From IMG/VR virus record IMGVR_UViG_3300042400_000089, positions 1 to 24,014 of that record: 24,014 nt of DNA; one strand, written 5' to 3'. The translations under genes were made by a program, and so were the position numbers. Source of the DNA: a virus. The notes under the pieces were generated by a model, which saw only the letters and a list, made by a program, of their open reading frames with translations, was not told where the DNA came from and made no database searches. The first letter of the stretch is position 1, and every line of letters starts with the position of its first letter. Below, piece by piece: positions 1 to 6,846 of the stretch.

Positions 1-7
1 GGGGGTT

Positions 8-343
8 TTAGTTATGAATATATGGTTTATTAAATTCTCCGATCTTAATATTTACATAAAAGTCAGGCTGCGTTCCGTAGTCGCCTGTTTCTCTGTATGT
101 AACTCCTTCGCTTGCTATTGTATTAATAACATTTAATACATTTTTTTTAACTCCTTCAGGTTGTTCGTGAATGTACCAAGTATTTACTTGCTCGTAATTT
201 TCTTCAGTTAATTTTGCCGGTCCTGATAGAATCACAATACTAACTCCGTTGTAATGTCTTTTAGTTACTGAAAATTTGTAAGCAGGCAATGCGTTCTTTA
301 ATTCGCATCTAATTGTTTTTACTCTCTCGGTTGTTGTTTTCAT
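8..343 (-). CDS. Small phage protein with LPD29-like domain
   Basis: A complete 111-aa gene with an ATG start behind an A-rich leader (minus strand reads AACAATAT before ATG). The N-terminal half, residues about 9-40 (IRCELKNALPAYKFSV, then a SIVILSGPA-type strand), resembles the 'large polyvalent protein associated domain 29' pattern: a basic helix, a KFSV strand and a turn ending in GP. In other phages and conjugative elements that domain occurs alone or inside polyvalent proteins, with no settled function. It is the first gene after the promoter at 366-405 and is separated from terL by 104 nt, so it probably starts a new transcription unit that continues beyond the window's left edge. No membrane segment or signal peptide is seen. 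The domain name is from memory of the pattern and is moderately sure. Confidence 0.7.
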   Translation of the reverse strand: MKTTTERVKTIRCELKNALPAYKFSVTKRHYNGVSIVILSGPAKLTEENYEQVNTWYIHEQPEGVKKNVLNVINTIASEGVTYRETGDYGTQPDFYVNIKIGEFNKPYIHN

Positions 344-365
344 ATATTGTTTTTTTGTTTTGTTC

Positions 366-405
366 TACAAATATACACCTTTTACCCATATTTTATACAT
401 TTATA
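366..405 (-). promoter_or_regulatory. Bacteroidota-type promoter (copy B of a repeated block)
   Basis: On the minus strand TATATTTG (368-375) matches the Bacteroidota -7 consensus TAnnTTTG and lies about 25 nt upstream of the ATG at 343. No convincing -33 TTG is seen. The 40-bp block is the same as that upstream of position 11731, with 25 of the first 30 positions identical, which is unlikely by chance in unrelated spacer DNA. It is inferred to drive the gene at 8-343 and whatever follows. Confidence 0.55.
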
Positions 406-415
406 GGCACTATAT

Positions 416-447
416 GATAAGCGGTAAATATGGTGGATAAGCGGTAA
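416..447. repeat. Pair of 12-bp direct repeats GATAAGCGGTAA
   Basis: GATAAGCGGTAA occurs at 416-427 and again at 436-447, exactly 20 bp apart (about two helical turns). The second copy abuts the stop codon of terL. The pair sits upstream of promoter copy B, a position suited to an activator or repressor site. Function is inferred from position only. Confidence 0.6.
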
Positions 448-1599
448 TTAGGCAAAGGCGTACCGCCCTGAACCCCTTTTAAGGTTGAAATTCTGCCAGG
501 CTAAAGCCAATGCCATAACGCAGTCATCGTGGAAGCCTGAAGGCGCTGAATAGCGTACCCCGTTAGCCGTAAATTGATACTCAAATACATCTAATTCGTC
601 AACAATTACCCCCTCTGGGTAACCTATCTTGCCCTGTTGAATTGCCTGCGCTAAGCCTTCCATAAGTTGCTGCTTAGATTGGCTCGTAAATTTTAAGCCT
701 TCAATATTTACCCCTTCCCTAATTAAGTCCTCAAGTATAGGATCACCAACTCCCGTGCTATCTGCCAATATAGGCGCAATAGGAAGCCTTTTAATGTTCG
801 CCTTAGTATTATGCCAATCCATCTGGAAGCGGTCAAAATAAGCCACGTTACCCCCATTGTCAAGCCCTACAATAACGGTGAAGTCAACTGACTTAGCAAG
901 GTCAATCCCATAAGCTACAATTTGCTGCGCTGATATTGGTTTAATACATCTTTGGATAAAAGCATTACCAAAAGGGTTGGCGCTATTCTCGGCGGGGTTT
1001 GCAAGATATTCCTGTTCAAATACTACTTCCGGCAACTGCAATCTTGCCTCGTCTATTTCCCTTGTATTAATATAGGGATTGTCATAGGTACTAAATTTAA
1101 AACTGCGCCAATCATTCTCGCCCTGTTTCATAAACATTGAGTAAAAAAAATTCTTACCTCTGGGCGTGGATAAGAAAACCGCCTTGCCTTCATAATCGGT
1201 TAAGGTTGGGCGTATGCTATTTTGCCATCCTGATTCTAAGTCGGGGATAAATGCCGCCTCGTCTATTATAACTAAATGAAACTTTCGCCCTCTTAAATTA
1301 TCTAAACGTTCCCCTGTAAAAAATTCTATTGATCCGTTGTTAGGGCAATATATTTTTAAGTTGCTGATATTGTTTTTAAATGGTAGTGCTGCCGTAAGCC
1401 TTTCAAAAAAAGCCTTTGCCAATTTATAGGTTGGTGTAATGTAGGCGACTTGTCCGCCCTTAATTGCTTCGCTGATTGATAGTATCTGGGATAGTTCTGA
1501 TTTACCGAAACGCCTTCCGCACATAACCACAATAAAACGCCTATCGCATTCTAATATCTTCTTTTGGTTTATATGTGGACTTGGTAATTCTATGCGCAC
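448..1599 (-). CDS. terL: Terminase large subunit (TerL)
   Basis: The packaging motor ATPase and nuclease that cuts concatemers and pumps DNA into the prohead through the portal. The N-terminal ATPase shows Walker A CGRRFGKS (27-34), Walker B IIDEAA (111-116) and a coupling motif STPRG (144-148). The C-terminal RNase H-like nuclease has the expected acidic residues: D233 in GIDLAKSVD, D280 in ADSTGVGD, and D358/D359 in HDDCVMALA. At 383 aa it is on the short side for the family but complete. The start is GTG at 1599, which overlaps the TAG stop of terS (TAGTG), so the two are translationally coupled. The identification is firm. Confidence 0.97.
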   Translation of the reverse strand: MRIELPSPHINQKKILECDRRFIVVMCGRRFGKSELSQILSISEAIKGGQVAYITPTYKLAKAFFERLTAALPFKNNISNLKIYCPNNGSIEFFTGERLDNLRGRKFHLVIIDEAAFIPDLESGWQNSIRPTLTDYEGKAVFLSTPRGKNFFYSMFMKQGENDWRSFKFSTYDNPYINTREIDEARLQLPEVVFEQEYLANPAENSANPFGNAFIQRCIKPISAQQIVAYGIDLAKSVDFTVIVGLDNGGNVAYFDRFQMDWHNTKANIKRLPIAPILADSTGVGDPILEDLIREGVNIEGLKFTSQSKQQLMEGLAQAIQQGKIGYPEGVIVDELDVFEYQFTANGVRYSAPSGFHDDCVMALALAWQNFNLKRGSGRYAFA

Positions 1600-1961
1600 T
1601 ATAAAATAGTTTTGCCTTCAACAAATACAACCTCAATCTTTGTATCTTGTTGAATATCATATTGTTCTTTAGGCTTCCCATAAACTCTGGTCAGTAAAGT
1701 ATCTAAACTATATAGGCTTCCTTTTTGTAGGCTTTTGTTCATAGCGCCTGCAATCGTCTTTTCTAATATTGTTGCCTTTGGGTTATCGTAAACTTCTTTT
1801 AATTCTGTTGTATTCATTGACATCATTACTTGTATCGTGTCATTTATTTCGCTTAGCTTATACCCTTGCTCTTTAAGTAAAGTTACATATTTACGCGGTC
1901 GCCCGTTTGGGTTTCTTATTTCCCCTTTCTGAACCGGTATTAAATTCTGTTCGTTTGCCAT
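1599..1961 (-). CDS. terS: Terminase small subunit-like protein (DUF5681-like)
   Basis: A 120-aa protein directly upstream of and overlapping terL, the usual place for the DNA-recognition subunit of terminase. The N-terminus has a basic GEIRNPNGRPRK segment (13-24), typical of the DUF5681/TerS-like proteins of Bacteroidota phages, and the rest is predicted helical (ATILEKTIAGAMNKSLQKGS). The small subunit binds the packaging site and forms a ring that activates TerL. The ATG at 1961 follows an AAATAAGAGAAT leader. The assignment rests on position plus the NPNGRPRK motif, and no structural check was possible. Confidence 0.8.
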   Translation of the reverse strand: MANEQNLIPVQKGEIRNPNGRPRKYVTLLKEQGYKLSEINDTIQVMMSMNTTELKEVYDNPKATILEKTIAGAMNKSLQKGSLYSLDTLLTRVYGKPKEQYDIQQDTKIEVVFVEGKTIL

Positions 1962-1997
1962 ATTCTCTTATTTCCTTCTTTGTTATTTTGAGCGGTA

Positions 1998-2035
1998 GGG
2001 TGGTATTGCACCCCTTCTTTAGTCTGGAAGACTAA
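1998..2035 (-). promoter_or_regulatory. Two adjacent hairpins upstream of terS
   Basis: In the 84-nt gap between the Mom-like gene and terS there are two perfect inverted repeats: TTAGTCT/AGACTAA (2019-2025 and 2029-2035, 3-nt loop) and GGGTG/CACCC (1998-2002 and 2009-2013, 6-nt loop). Neither is followed by a T-run on the minus strand, so this is not a typical terminator. Leader RNA structure or a packaging-site element are both possible. Confidence 0.4.
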
Positions 2036-2045
2036 CGCATTACTT

Positions 2046-2717
2046 TTATGCTTCTACCGCTTGTTGCCTTTCAGCCAAAGTTACTTTATTTCCCTTATAC
2101 ATCCCTGCGCCCATTTCATCTATTTTGCTAAATGGTAATATTGGGACTGTTATTTTGCAAGTTTTATCTATTAAATAAACGTATTTTAATTGTTTACCTT
2201 CAAATGGTTTCCACTTTCTAAATTCTGTACTTATCTTTAAATGGTGTGCCTGTATAACGTGAATTGCTTCCCCATTAACAGGGTTTATTCTTAAAGACAT
2301 ATTTTCAACGATACCAACTAAACTAAATCCACTTGCCCTATATATTGTGCCATCACCACATTGTGTTCCATCTGCAAAACTAATTATCCATTTTATTTGT
2401 GGTGCATTTTTCTTTATTAGTTTAATGCTAATTGCTATGCATCTGCTTTCACTATACTTTGGCAAATATTCATCAAATGCCATTCTATTAAGTTCAATAA
2501 ATTCATTCCATCCTGTGCCTTCTACTAAGTTAATCGTGCCTTTTTTATTAATACTTGGACCATAAGACATTACTCCGTGTAATTTTTCATCTAAAAAGCA
2601 ACCAAAATGCAATGTACTATTAGGCACTACCTTGCCTGAATAATGATTTAATTTAACAAACTCATTAGCCACTTTACTCGGTATTACTTTTACTAAGATT
2701 TCTTTTGCTCTGCCCAT
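2046..2717 (-). CDS. Mom-family DNA modification protein (GNAT-like)
   Basis: A 223-aa protein resembling the Mom family, GNAT-fold enzymes named after phage Mu Mom, which converts adenine to N6-methylcarbamoyl-adenine and so protects DNA from many restriction enzymes. Recognisable elements in order: NHYSG (24-28), a FGCF strand then GVMSYG (48-53), ELNRMAF (75-81), an S-rich helix SESRCIAISIKLIKK (89-103), ISFAD (112-116), and GDGTIYRASGF (121-131). The start overlaps the ParB-like gene by 25 nt, so the two are probably co-translated. The length agrees with the family. The exact chemistry and substrate are not shown by the sequence, and a different GNAT acyltransferase is the main alternative. 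Confidence 0.75.
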   Translation of the reverse strand: MGRAKEILVKVIPSKVANEFVKLNHYSGKVVPNSTLHFGCFLDEKLHGVMSYGPSINKKGTINLVEGTGWNEFIELNRMAFDEYLPKYSESRCIAISIKLIKKNAPQIKWIISFADGTQCGDGTIYRASGFSLVGIVENMSLRINPVNGEAIHVIQAHHLKISTEFRKWKPFEGKQLKYVYLIDKTCKITVPILPFSKIDEMGAGMYKGNKVTLAERQQAVEA

Positions 2718-3286
2718 TGCATTATTATTAAGTATAAAGCGTTACCGTTTGAATTTTCGTTACCCATTGTTGCAGCGTATTTATATTCTTCTGTACGTTT
2801 TATTTCCTCAATAGCATTTTTTATTTGCTCTGCTTGTTCATCTGCTAAAGTAAAAGTTATTTGTTGAAAAGGGGATTTATCTCCATCTGGCAAAGTAAAT
2901 CCTTCGCCCAAATCTTCAACATTACTAAAACCAATAATATCAACTCCCCAATCTGTAATTTCTTCAGAATCCCAATTATTAGCCAAATCTGACCAATCCC
3001 ATTCCCCAAAACTTGCGTTATCTTTTATTATAAACTCTTTTTGCTTATCCTCTGACCAATCAACTATTTCAATATTAATTTCTTTTATCCCCGCTTCCTT
3101 TATTGCCTTTAAACGCATATTTCCACCAAGTACAACCATATCTTTATTAACTACAATAGGTCGGACGTTTAGCATATCTGGGAAGTCCTGTATTGACTTT
3201 ACAAGTTTTTTAAACTTATCATCTTTAATTAAACGGGGGTTGTTAGGGTTGGCAATTACTTCTGTAATCTTGACTTTTTTTATCAT
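2693..3286 (-). CDS. ParB-like N-terminal domain protein
   Basis: A 197-aa protein whose first 90 residues form a ParB/sulfiredoxin-type domain: NPNNPR (13-18), KLVKSIQDF (27-35), RPIVVNKDMVVLGGNMRLKA (42-61) with the nucleotide-binding GGNxR motif, and a DNASFGEWDW segment. In chromosomal ParB this domain binds CTP, and in phages stand-alone versions occur beside methyltransferases or modification genes. The helix-turn-helix of full ParB is absent; the C-terminus is acidic and helical instead. It overlaps the downstream Mom-like gene, suggesting a role in the same modification pathway rather than partitioning (inference). The start at 3286 follows AAAAACCT. Confidence 0.8.
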   Translation of the reverse strand: MIKKVKITEVIANPNNPRLIKDDKFKKLVKSIQDFPDMLNVRPIVVNKDMVVLGGNMRLKAIKEAGIKEINIEIVDWSEDKQKEFIIKDNASFGEWDWSDLANNWDSEEITDWGVDIIGFSNVEDLGEGFTLPDGDKSPFQQITFTLADEQAEQIKNAIEEIKRTEEYKYAATMGNENSNGNALYLIIMQWAEQKKS

Positions 3287-3296
3287 AGGTTTTTAT

Positions 3297-3419
3297 TTAC
3301 CTGCCCTGACCTCTATATGCTTTAGGTTTTGGGCTATGTTTATTAAAGGATTTCTTAGCGTGTCCGCATTTCCTTTTACCAAAGTTAACCTTTCTTGAAT
3401 CACTTTTAACTTTTGCCAT
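3297..3419 (-). CDS. Small basic phage protein (40 aa)
   Basis: An ATG-started ORF reading MAKVKSDSRKVNFGKRK and ending PKPKAYRGQGR, very rich in Lys/Arg. It fills the gap between the HNH gene (14-nt overlap) and the ParB-like gene (10 nt away). Similar short basic proteins with an 'FGKRKxGxxKKSxNKHxPK' pattern occur in other Bacteroidota phages as far as I recall. The single Cys and His (CGHAKKS) do not make a metal site. The strong basic bias and the gap-filling fit argue that it is real. It possibly binds nucleic acid, but function is unknown. Confidence 0.65.
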   Translation of the reverse strand: MAKVKSDSRKVNFGKRKCGHAKKSFNKHSPKPKAYRGQGR

Positions 3420-3663
3420 CTAATTTTTTTTTATGTTCTTCAATTAAAAATTCAATATAATGCTTTTTATCCCCGTATTCAATATGGCAAGTTCTACAAA
3501 CCGCCATCAAGTTTTCAATCTTATCTGCATCTGTGCTTCCCCCCATTCCCCTTCTATGTATGTGGTGAATATCTACCGCTCTACTTCCGCAAACCTCACA
3601 GGGCATAAAATCTTCACCTCCGTAACCAAAATAATTAAGATATATTTTAGTGTGCTTTTTCAT
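3406..3663 (-). CDS. HNH endonuclease
   Basis: An 85-aa protein with a complete HNH motif: CxxC (C22, C25), DIHHIH (31-36) with the catalytic His, N51 in IENLMAVC, and CRTCH (56-60), giving a Cys4 zinc site around the bba-metal nuclease core. Free-standing HNH proteins near terminase genes often assist cos cleavage or packaging in HK97-type phages; others are homing nucleases. Here terS/terL lie about 1.5 kb downstream, so a packaging role is plausible but unproved. I chose ATG 3663 (MKKHTKIYL) over a longer reading from 3714, since it leaves only 17 nt of overlap with the upstream gene. Confidence 0.88.
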   Translation of the reverse strand: MKKHTKIYLNYFGYGGEDFMPCEVCGSRAVDIHHIHRRGMGGSTDADKIENLMAVCRTCHIEYGDKKHYIEFLIEEHKKKLDGKS

Positions 3664-4069
3664 TATCAATTTGTTCAAGTTTCCTCTGCGCCCAAGCCAC
3701 GCCTTCATCACCACCCCAAGCTAACCACATTAAAGCGCCGCAATCCACCTTAGGATCACCCTTTGAATTTTCCCTGTGCCTTTCAAAACTTGACATCCTT
3801 GCTATTGTATCCCTTGTAATATTTTCACCTTTAGCTAATTGATTAGCACGCGCCCAACCAACAGGCGTTCCGCAATTACGTTTATATTGATCCCTGATAT
3901 TTATTGCTCTTTGCGCGTTTACTCTTGCGGCTTGTGGGTAATCTTTATAGCTATCAGCCATTGATACACGAATCGCAGCCCATACGCTTTGCGCCTTTTC
4001 CTCTGTATCATAGATACAAGCACCAGAACCAATTCTGTATTTTCCGTTTCCACATTTAATTACCGGCAT
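3647..4069 (-). CDS. Conserved phage protein, GWxRAxQLA family
   Basis: A 140-aa protein with an N-terminal hairpin-like segment CGNGKYRIGSGACIYDTEEKA (6-26) followed by a helical core with NAQRAINIRDQ, GTPVGWARANQLA, DTIARMSSFERH and ALMWLAWGGDEGVAW. The 'VGWxRAxQLA...DTIxRMxxFxRHxxN...WLxWGGDxGxxWA' pattern recurs in many phage proteins and in N-terminal parts of larger head-associated or XkdF-like proteins. I know of no proven function. It overlaps both neighbours (14 nt with the GT-B gene, 17 nt with HNH) in the same operon. The W- and C-rich content and lack of a signal peptide suggest a cytoplasmic or virion protein. Confidence 0.7.
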   Translation of the reverse strand: MPVIKCGNGKYRIGSGACIYDTEEKAQSVWAAIRVSMADSYKDYPQAARVNAQRAINIRDQYKRNCGTPVGWARANQLAKGENITRDTIARMSSFERHRENSKGDPKVDCGALMWLAWGGDEGVAWAQRKLEQIDNEKAH

Positions 4070-5063
4070 TTCCTATTAGTTTATTATAAATAGCAAATCG
4101 GCTCTTATTTACAACGTGCAAGTTGAAGTTAGTATTGCAATAATCATAAAGCGCTTCCCCGTAATGGGTTCTCGCGTCCTTATCATTAACTAAAAGTTTG
4201 ATCCAATAATACCAATCCTTTTGGCTATTGACGTGGCAGGCAGGATAAAATCCTCTGTAAGGATGAACGTTGCTTACAATAGCAGGGTTTTTCTTTGAAG
4301 CCGTTTCTAATACTTTTAAATTAGATTTCATTGAATTAAACTTATTGTCAACCAAAGGGATAAGGCTTATGTCTGAATCGCAATAGGCAGCCATATATTC
4401 CGTAACGTGATTAAAATTATATATTGTTGGGTTTAATTTAAGCCCATTTGTAAAGGATGCTATCATTCCATCCCAGATATGCTTTTCGCCTTCATTATAC
4501 CCCGCTATGATTGTACGCACAGGAAAGTTTATTCGCTTCATTGGGTTGCGTAGTATATCTATATCCCTTCCGTGTGTTCCTGATCCTGACCAAAATAGCC
4601 TCACAAGATCCGAAGGCTTTTTATCTAAAAGAAATTGTTCTTCGCCGAATGGTATTGCATTAGGCAATATTTCAACATTCTGATTTAAGGGATAAACTTC
4701 TTCAGCTAATCGTTCGTGAGTAACTGTGCAAAGGTCTGCTATTTTTATCCAAGCAATAATTTGTTCACTTACTTTATTTTCTTTATATGATTCTGAAAGT
4801 ATATGGGAAGCACCCAAATCCCAATGGTCGTCATTATCAACAATTAATTTAAAGCCGTATTTTTTGCGCCAAGCAATCATTTGCTCTGGCGTTACATTAT
4901 GCAGCATTCTATTCATTACAACAAGGTCGTAATTATTTGAAACCACTTCCTCGTTTATTACGTCAGTCATTAAGCAATAATCTTTTTTCATATTGACTAT
5001 CGGCATCAGGATTCTATGATAAGATACGCCGCTACTTTTGGACGCTATTGCTAAAATTCGCAT
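4056..5063 (-). CDS. GT-B fold glycosyltransferase
   Basis: A 335-aa protein of the GT4/GT1-like type. The N-terminal Rossmann half begins MRILAIASKSSGVSYHRI, with an acceptor-domain strand DLVVMNRM and LIVDNDDHW. The linker strand VEILPNAIPF is the usual 'NGID' position. The C-terminal donor domain runs from FWSGSGTHGRDIDIL through a DSDISLIPLVDNKFNSMKSNLKVLE segment, which corresponds to the nucleotide-sugar-binding 'E-x7-E' region, here S/N-K rather than a clear EX7E. It would transfer a sugar from a nucleotide-sugar donor in the cytoplasm. It is the last of four overlapping sugar or glycan genes. The acceptor is unknown: phage virion protein, modified DNA base or host surface glycan. Confidence 0.85.
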   Translation of the reverse strand: MRILAIASKSSGVSYHRILMPIVNMKKDYCLMTDVINEEVVSNNYDLVVMNRMLHNVTPEQMIAWRKKYGFKLIVDNDDHWDLGASHILSESYKENKVSEQIIAWIKIADLCTVTHERLAEEVYPLNQNVEILPNAIPFGEEQFLLDKKPSDLVRLFWSGSGTHGRDIDILRNPMKRINFPVRTIIAGYNEGEKHIWDGMIASFTNGLKLNPTIYNFNHVTEYMAAYCDSDISLIPLVDNKFNSMKSNLKVLETASKKNPAIVSNVHPYRGFYPACHVNSQKDWYYWIKLLVNDKDARTHYGEALYDYCNTNFNLHVVNKSRFAIYNKLIGNAGN

Positions 5064-5725
5064 CTAAGTTTTTTTTCTGTATGGTATATAGGTTGATACT
5101 TTTCCCAAACCGCTTGCGCCCTTTGTAGGCTTGCGTCCTTCATTGCCCTGTACTCTGTGCCATTTCCAACGTCGTGTCCAATATGCTCACTTTTTAAATC
5201 AGGAATATAGTAATTAGTAAAGCCCGCAATTACAGCCCTTTCTGCATAATCTCTGTCTTGCATTCCATAAGGATCGTAGGCTTCATTGTAACCGCCAATC
5301 GCATCAATCAATTCCCTTGTTATAAAATTATCGCCAAATGGAACGTGTGTTTTATGGATTCCATCAACTAATGGCGGTAACTCCTCTACGCAATGTATTC
5401 CAATAATGCCTGTTTTTGACACACGTTTTGCAAACATAACCCAATTTGACAACCAATTCTGTGGAAGCAATATATCATTTGCTAATAAACAAACGCCATC
5501 GTAGTCTTGTGTCATTCTTAAACCTGCATTAACTCCCGCGCCTATCCCTCTTTTAGTTTTAGATAAATCATAACCTGTAAAGGGATATTTAAAATTTACT
5601 TGCTCGCTTCCGTTATCTATTAAATAACAGTCAGCATTATATCCAGAATTAAAAAAGTTCTGGTCTATTACTCGCTGAGTTAAATCGTTTCTATTTAAGG
5701 TTAATAAGATTACTGCTACTTTCAT
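5051..5725 (-). CDS. GT-A fold glycosyltransferase, family 2-like
   Basis: A 224-aa family 2-type enzyme. It begins MKVAVILLTLNRNDLTQ, the standard first strand and donor loop. LIDNGS (35-40) and RGIGAGVNAGL (59-69) follow, then the metal-binding DxD equivalent LLANDILLP (80-88; N83-D84). GGYNEAYDPYGMQDRDYAERA (144-163) carries the acceptor-side acidic motif in the QDRD position. No membrane segment is present, so it is a soluble single-domain enzyme and not a polyprenol-linked transferase. It overlaps the GT-B gene by 13 nt and the methyltransferase gene by 4 nt. Donor and acceptor cannot be read from the sequence. Confidence 0.87.
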   Translation of the reverse strand: MKVAVILLTLNRNDLTQRVIDQNFFNSGYNADCYLIDNGSEQVNFKYPFTGYDLSKTKRGIGAGVNAGLRMTQDYDGVCLLANDILLPQNWLSNWVMFAKRVSKTGIIGIHCVEELPPLVDGIHKTHVPFGDNFITRELIDAIGGYNEAYDPYGMQDRDYAERAVIAGFTNYYIPDLKSEHIGHDVGNGTEYRAMKDASLQRAQAVWEKYQPIYHTEKKLRCEF

Positions 5726-6312
5726 TTTCTTTTATAGGTTTTGCTTTCTGGTTTATCAATAATTAAACTATATCCGTTTTCTTTCATTATTTCGTTTATT
5801 TTATTCCATCCTATTGTTAGCTTGTGTGTACCAACGTACCCATCCCAATCATTGCCATCGTCTGTCAATGGGGATTCAAAATGAATGTATTTAACCCCTT
5901 TACAATATTTAGCTAATTGTTTAAAATGTTCGTTGCTCAAATGTTCAATAAAATGAGTAGCTACAATAAAATCGGCTTCTATTGTTCTTTTATCTGTAAA
6001 CCAATCAAATTTTGAAGGAAAAATATAATTAACTTCTTTGCATTTAGTTGAACGAATTGCAGCTTCGCAAATTTCTACACCATACCAAGCTGATATATTA
6101 AAGTCTTGCATTGCTTGTTTAGCTAAATCGCCTTTCCAAGTGCCGAACTCTAATACTATTGGTTTATTACATAGCATTAATGCTTCCTTTACGTTATCAT
6201 AATTGTAATGATTCTGCTCTGGATAACGTGCTTCTAATTCATTATGATAAGCTATTTGCTCATCTATTGTCATCGTATCATAGCGTTCGCGCCACTTGTC
6301 AAATTCGTTCAT
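5722..6312 (-). CDS. Class I SAM-dependent methyltransferase-like protein
   Basis: A 196-aa protein with a Rossmann-type methyltransferase core: motif I VLEFGTWKGDLA (53-64), an acidic strand end WYGVEIC (76-82), and DFIVATHFIEHL (114-125), typical of methyltransferases acting on small molecules or sugars. The C-terminal HFESPLTDDGNDWDGYVGTHKLTIGW segment replaces the usual substrate loop. No DNA methyltransferase catalytic motif (DPPY, NPPF or PCQ) is present, so methylation of a sugar or lipid-linked glycan is more likely than of a DNA base. It overlaps both cassette neighbours by 4 nt (ATGA type). The motif-level assignment is good; the substrate is unknown. Confidence 0.8.
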   Translation of the reverse strand: MNEFDKWRERYDTMTIDEQIAYHNELEARYPEQNHYNYDNVKEALMLCNKPIVLEFGTWKGDLAKQAMQDFNISAWYGVEICEAAIRSTKCKEVNYIFPSKFDWFTDKRTIEADFIVATHFIEHLSNEHFKQLAKYCKGVKYIHFESPLTDDGNDWDGYVGTHKLTIGWNKINEIMKENGYSLIIDKPESKTYKRK

Positions 6313-6845
6313 TGTTTAATATTTGGTGAAAGATATCTTGCAGGCACGCCTGCGTATTTACTAAATTCTTGAGTAGTACCTTTAAAAAAAGCACTCGCGC
6401 CAATCATACAACCTTGTTCAATTATACTAAACTGATGCAGAACGGCATTTAATCCTATGTTTGAATATTGTTTAATAACTGTATGTCCGCCTATCTTAGC
6501 GCCGCAGCTTATTGTAACATTTGAATAGATCAGACAATCGTGTCCAATATGCGCGTGCTTCATAATAAAACAATTATCCCCTATTGTAGTTATATCTTTT
6601 GTTCCTGCATCTATTGTAACTAATCCTGTAATAATATTATTATTGCCAATAGTTACTAAGCCTCTTTTTATTTGTCCTTTCTGGATAATTTTTAAAGTTC
6701 CATAATCTTTTATTTGTTCTTCATATTCCCAATACTTTTTATGCTCTGCGGGATCGCCAATAATACAATAAGCGCCAATATAATTATTGTCGCCTAAGAT
6801 AACATTTTCGCCAATGATGGCGGTGGGGTGTATAAAGTTTGCCAT
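6309..6845 (-). CDS. LpxA-like acyltransferase (left-handed beta-helix)
   Basis: A 178-aa protein built of hexapeptide repeats: IHPTAIIGENVILGDNNYIG at the start, then IGNNNIITGLVTI, IGDNCFIMKHAHIGHDC, VTISCGAKIGG and IGLNAVL. HIGHDC (99-104) matches the LpxA motif HIAHDC, whose second His is the catalytic base, here H102. True LpxA is about 260 aa with a helical C-terminal domain; this protein stops just after the helix, so it is a short form. It may acylate or acetylate a nucleotide sugar in the same pathway as the three genes below. ATG 6845 is preferred over a TTG five codons upstream, and leaves 1 nt after the previous stop. Confidence 0.85.
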   Translation of the reverse strand: MANFIHPTAIIGENVILGDNNYIGAYCIIGDPAEHKKYWEYEEQIKDYGTLKIIQKGQIKRGLVTIGNNNIITGLVTIDAGTKDITTIGDNCFIMKHAHIGHDCLIYSNVTISCGAKIGGHTVIKQYSNIGLNAVLHQFSIIEQGCMIGASAFFKGTTQEFSKYAGVPARYLSPNIKQ

Positions 6846-6846
6846 A

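Noticed and set aside
952-1140. Plus-strand reading frame inside the terminase gene
   Set aside because: It is opposite to a certain terL gene, with no start signal and no protein-like pattern; a shadow frame.
1962-2045. Possible short coding frame in the gap before terS (VFQTKEGVQYHP-like reading)
   Set aside because: The frame has no ATG at its 5' end, and only a GTG could start it; too short to support.
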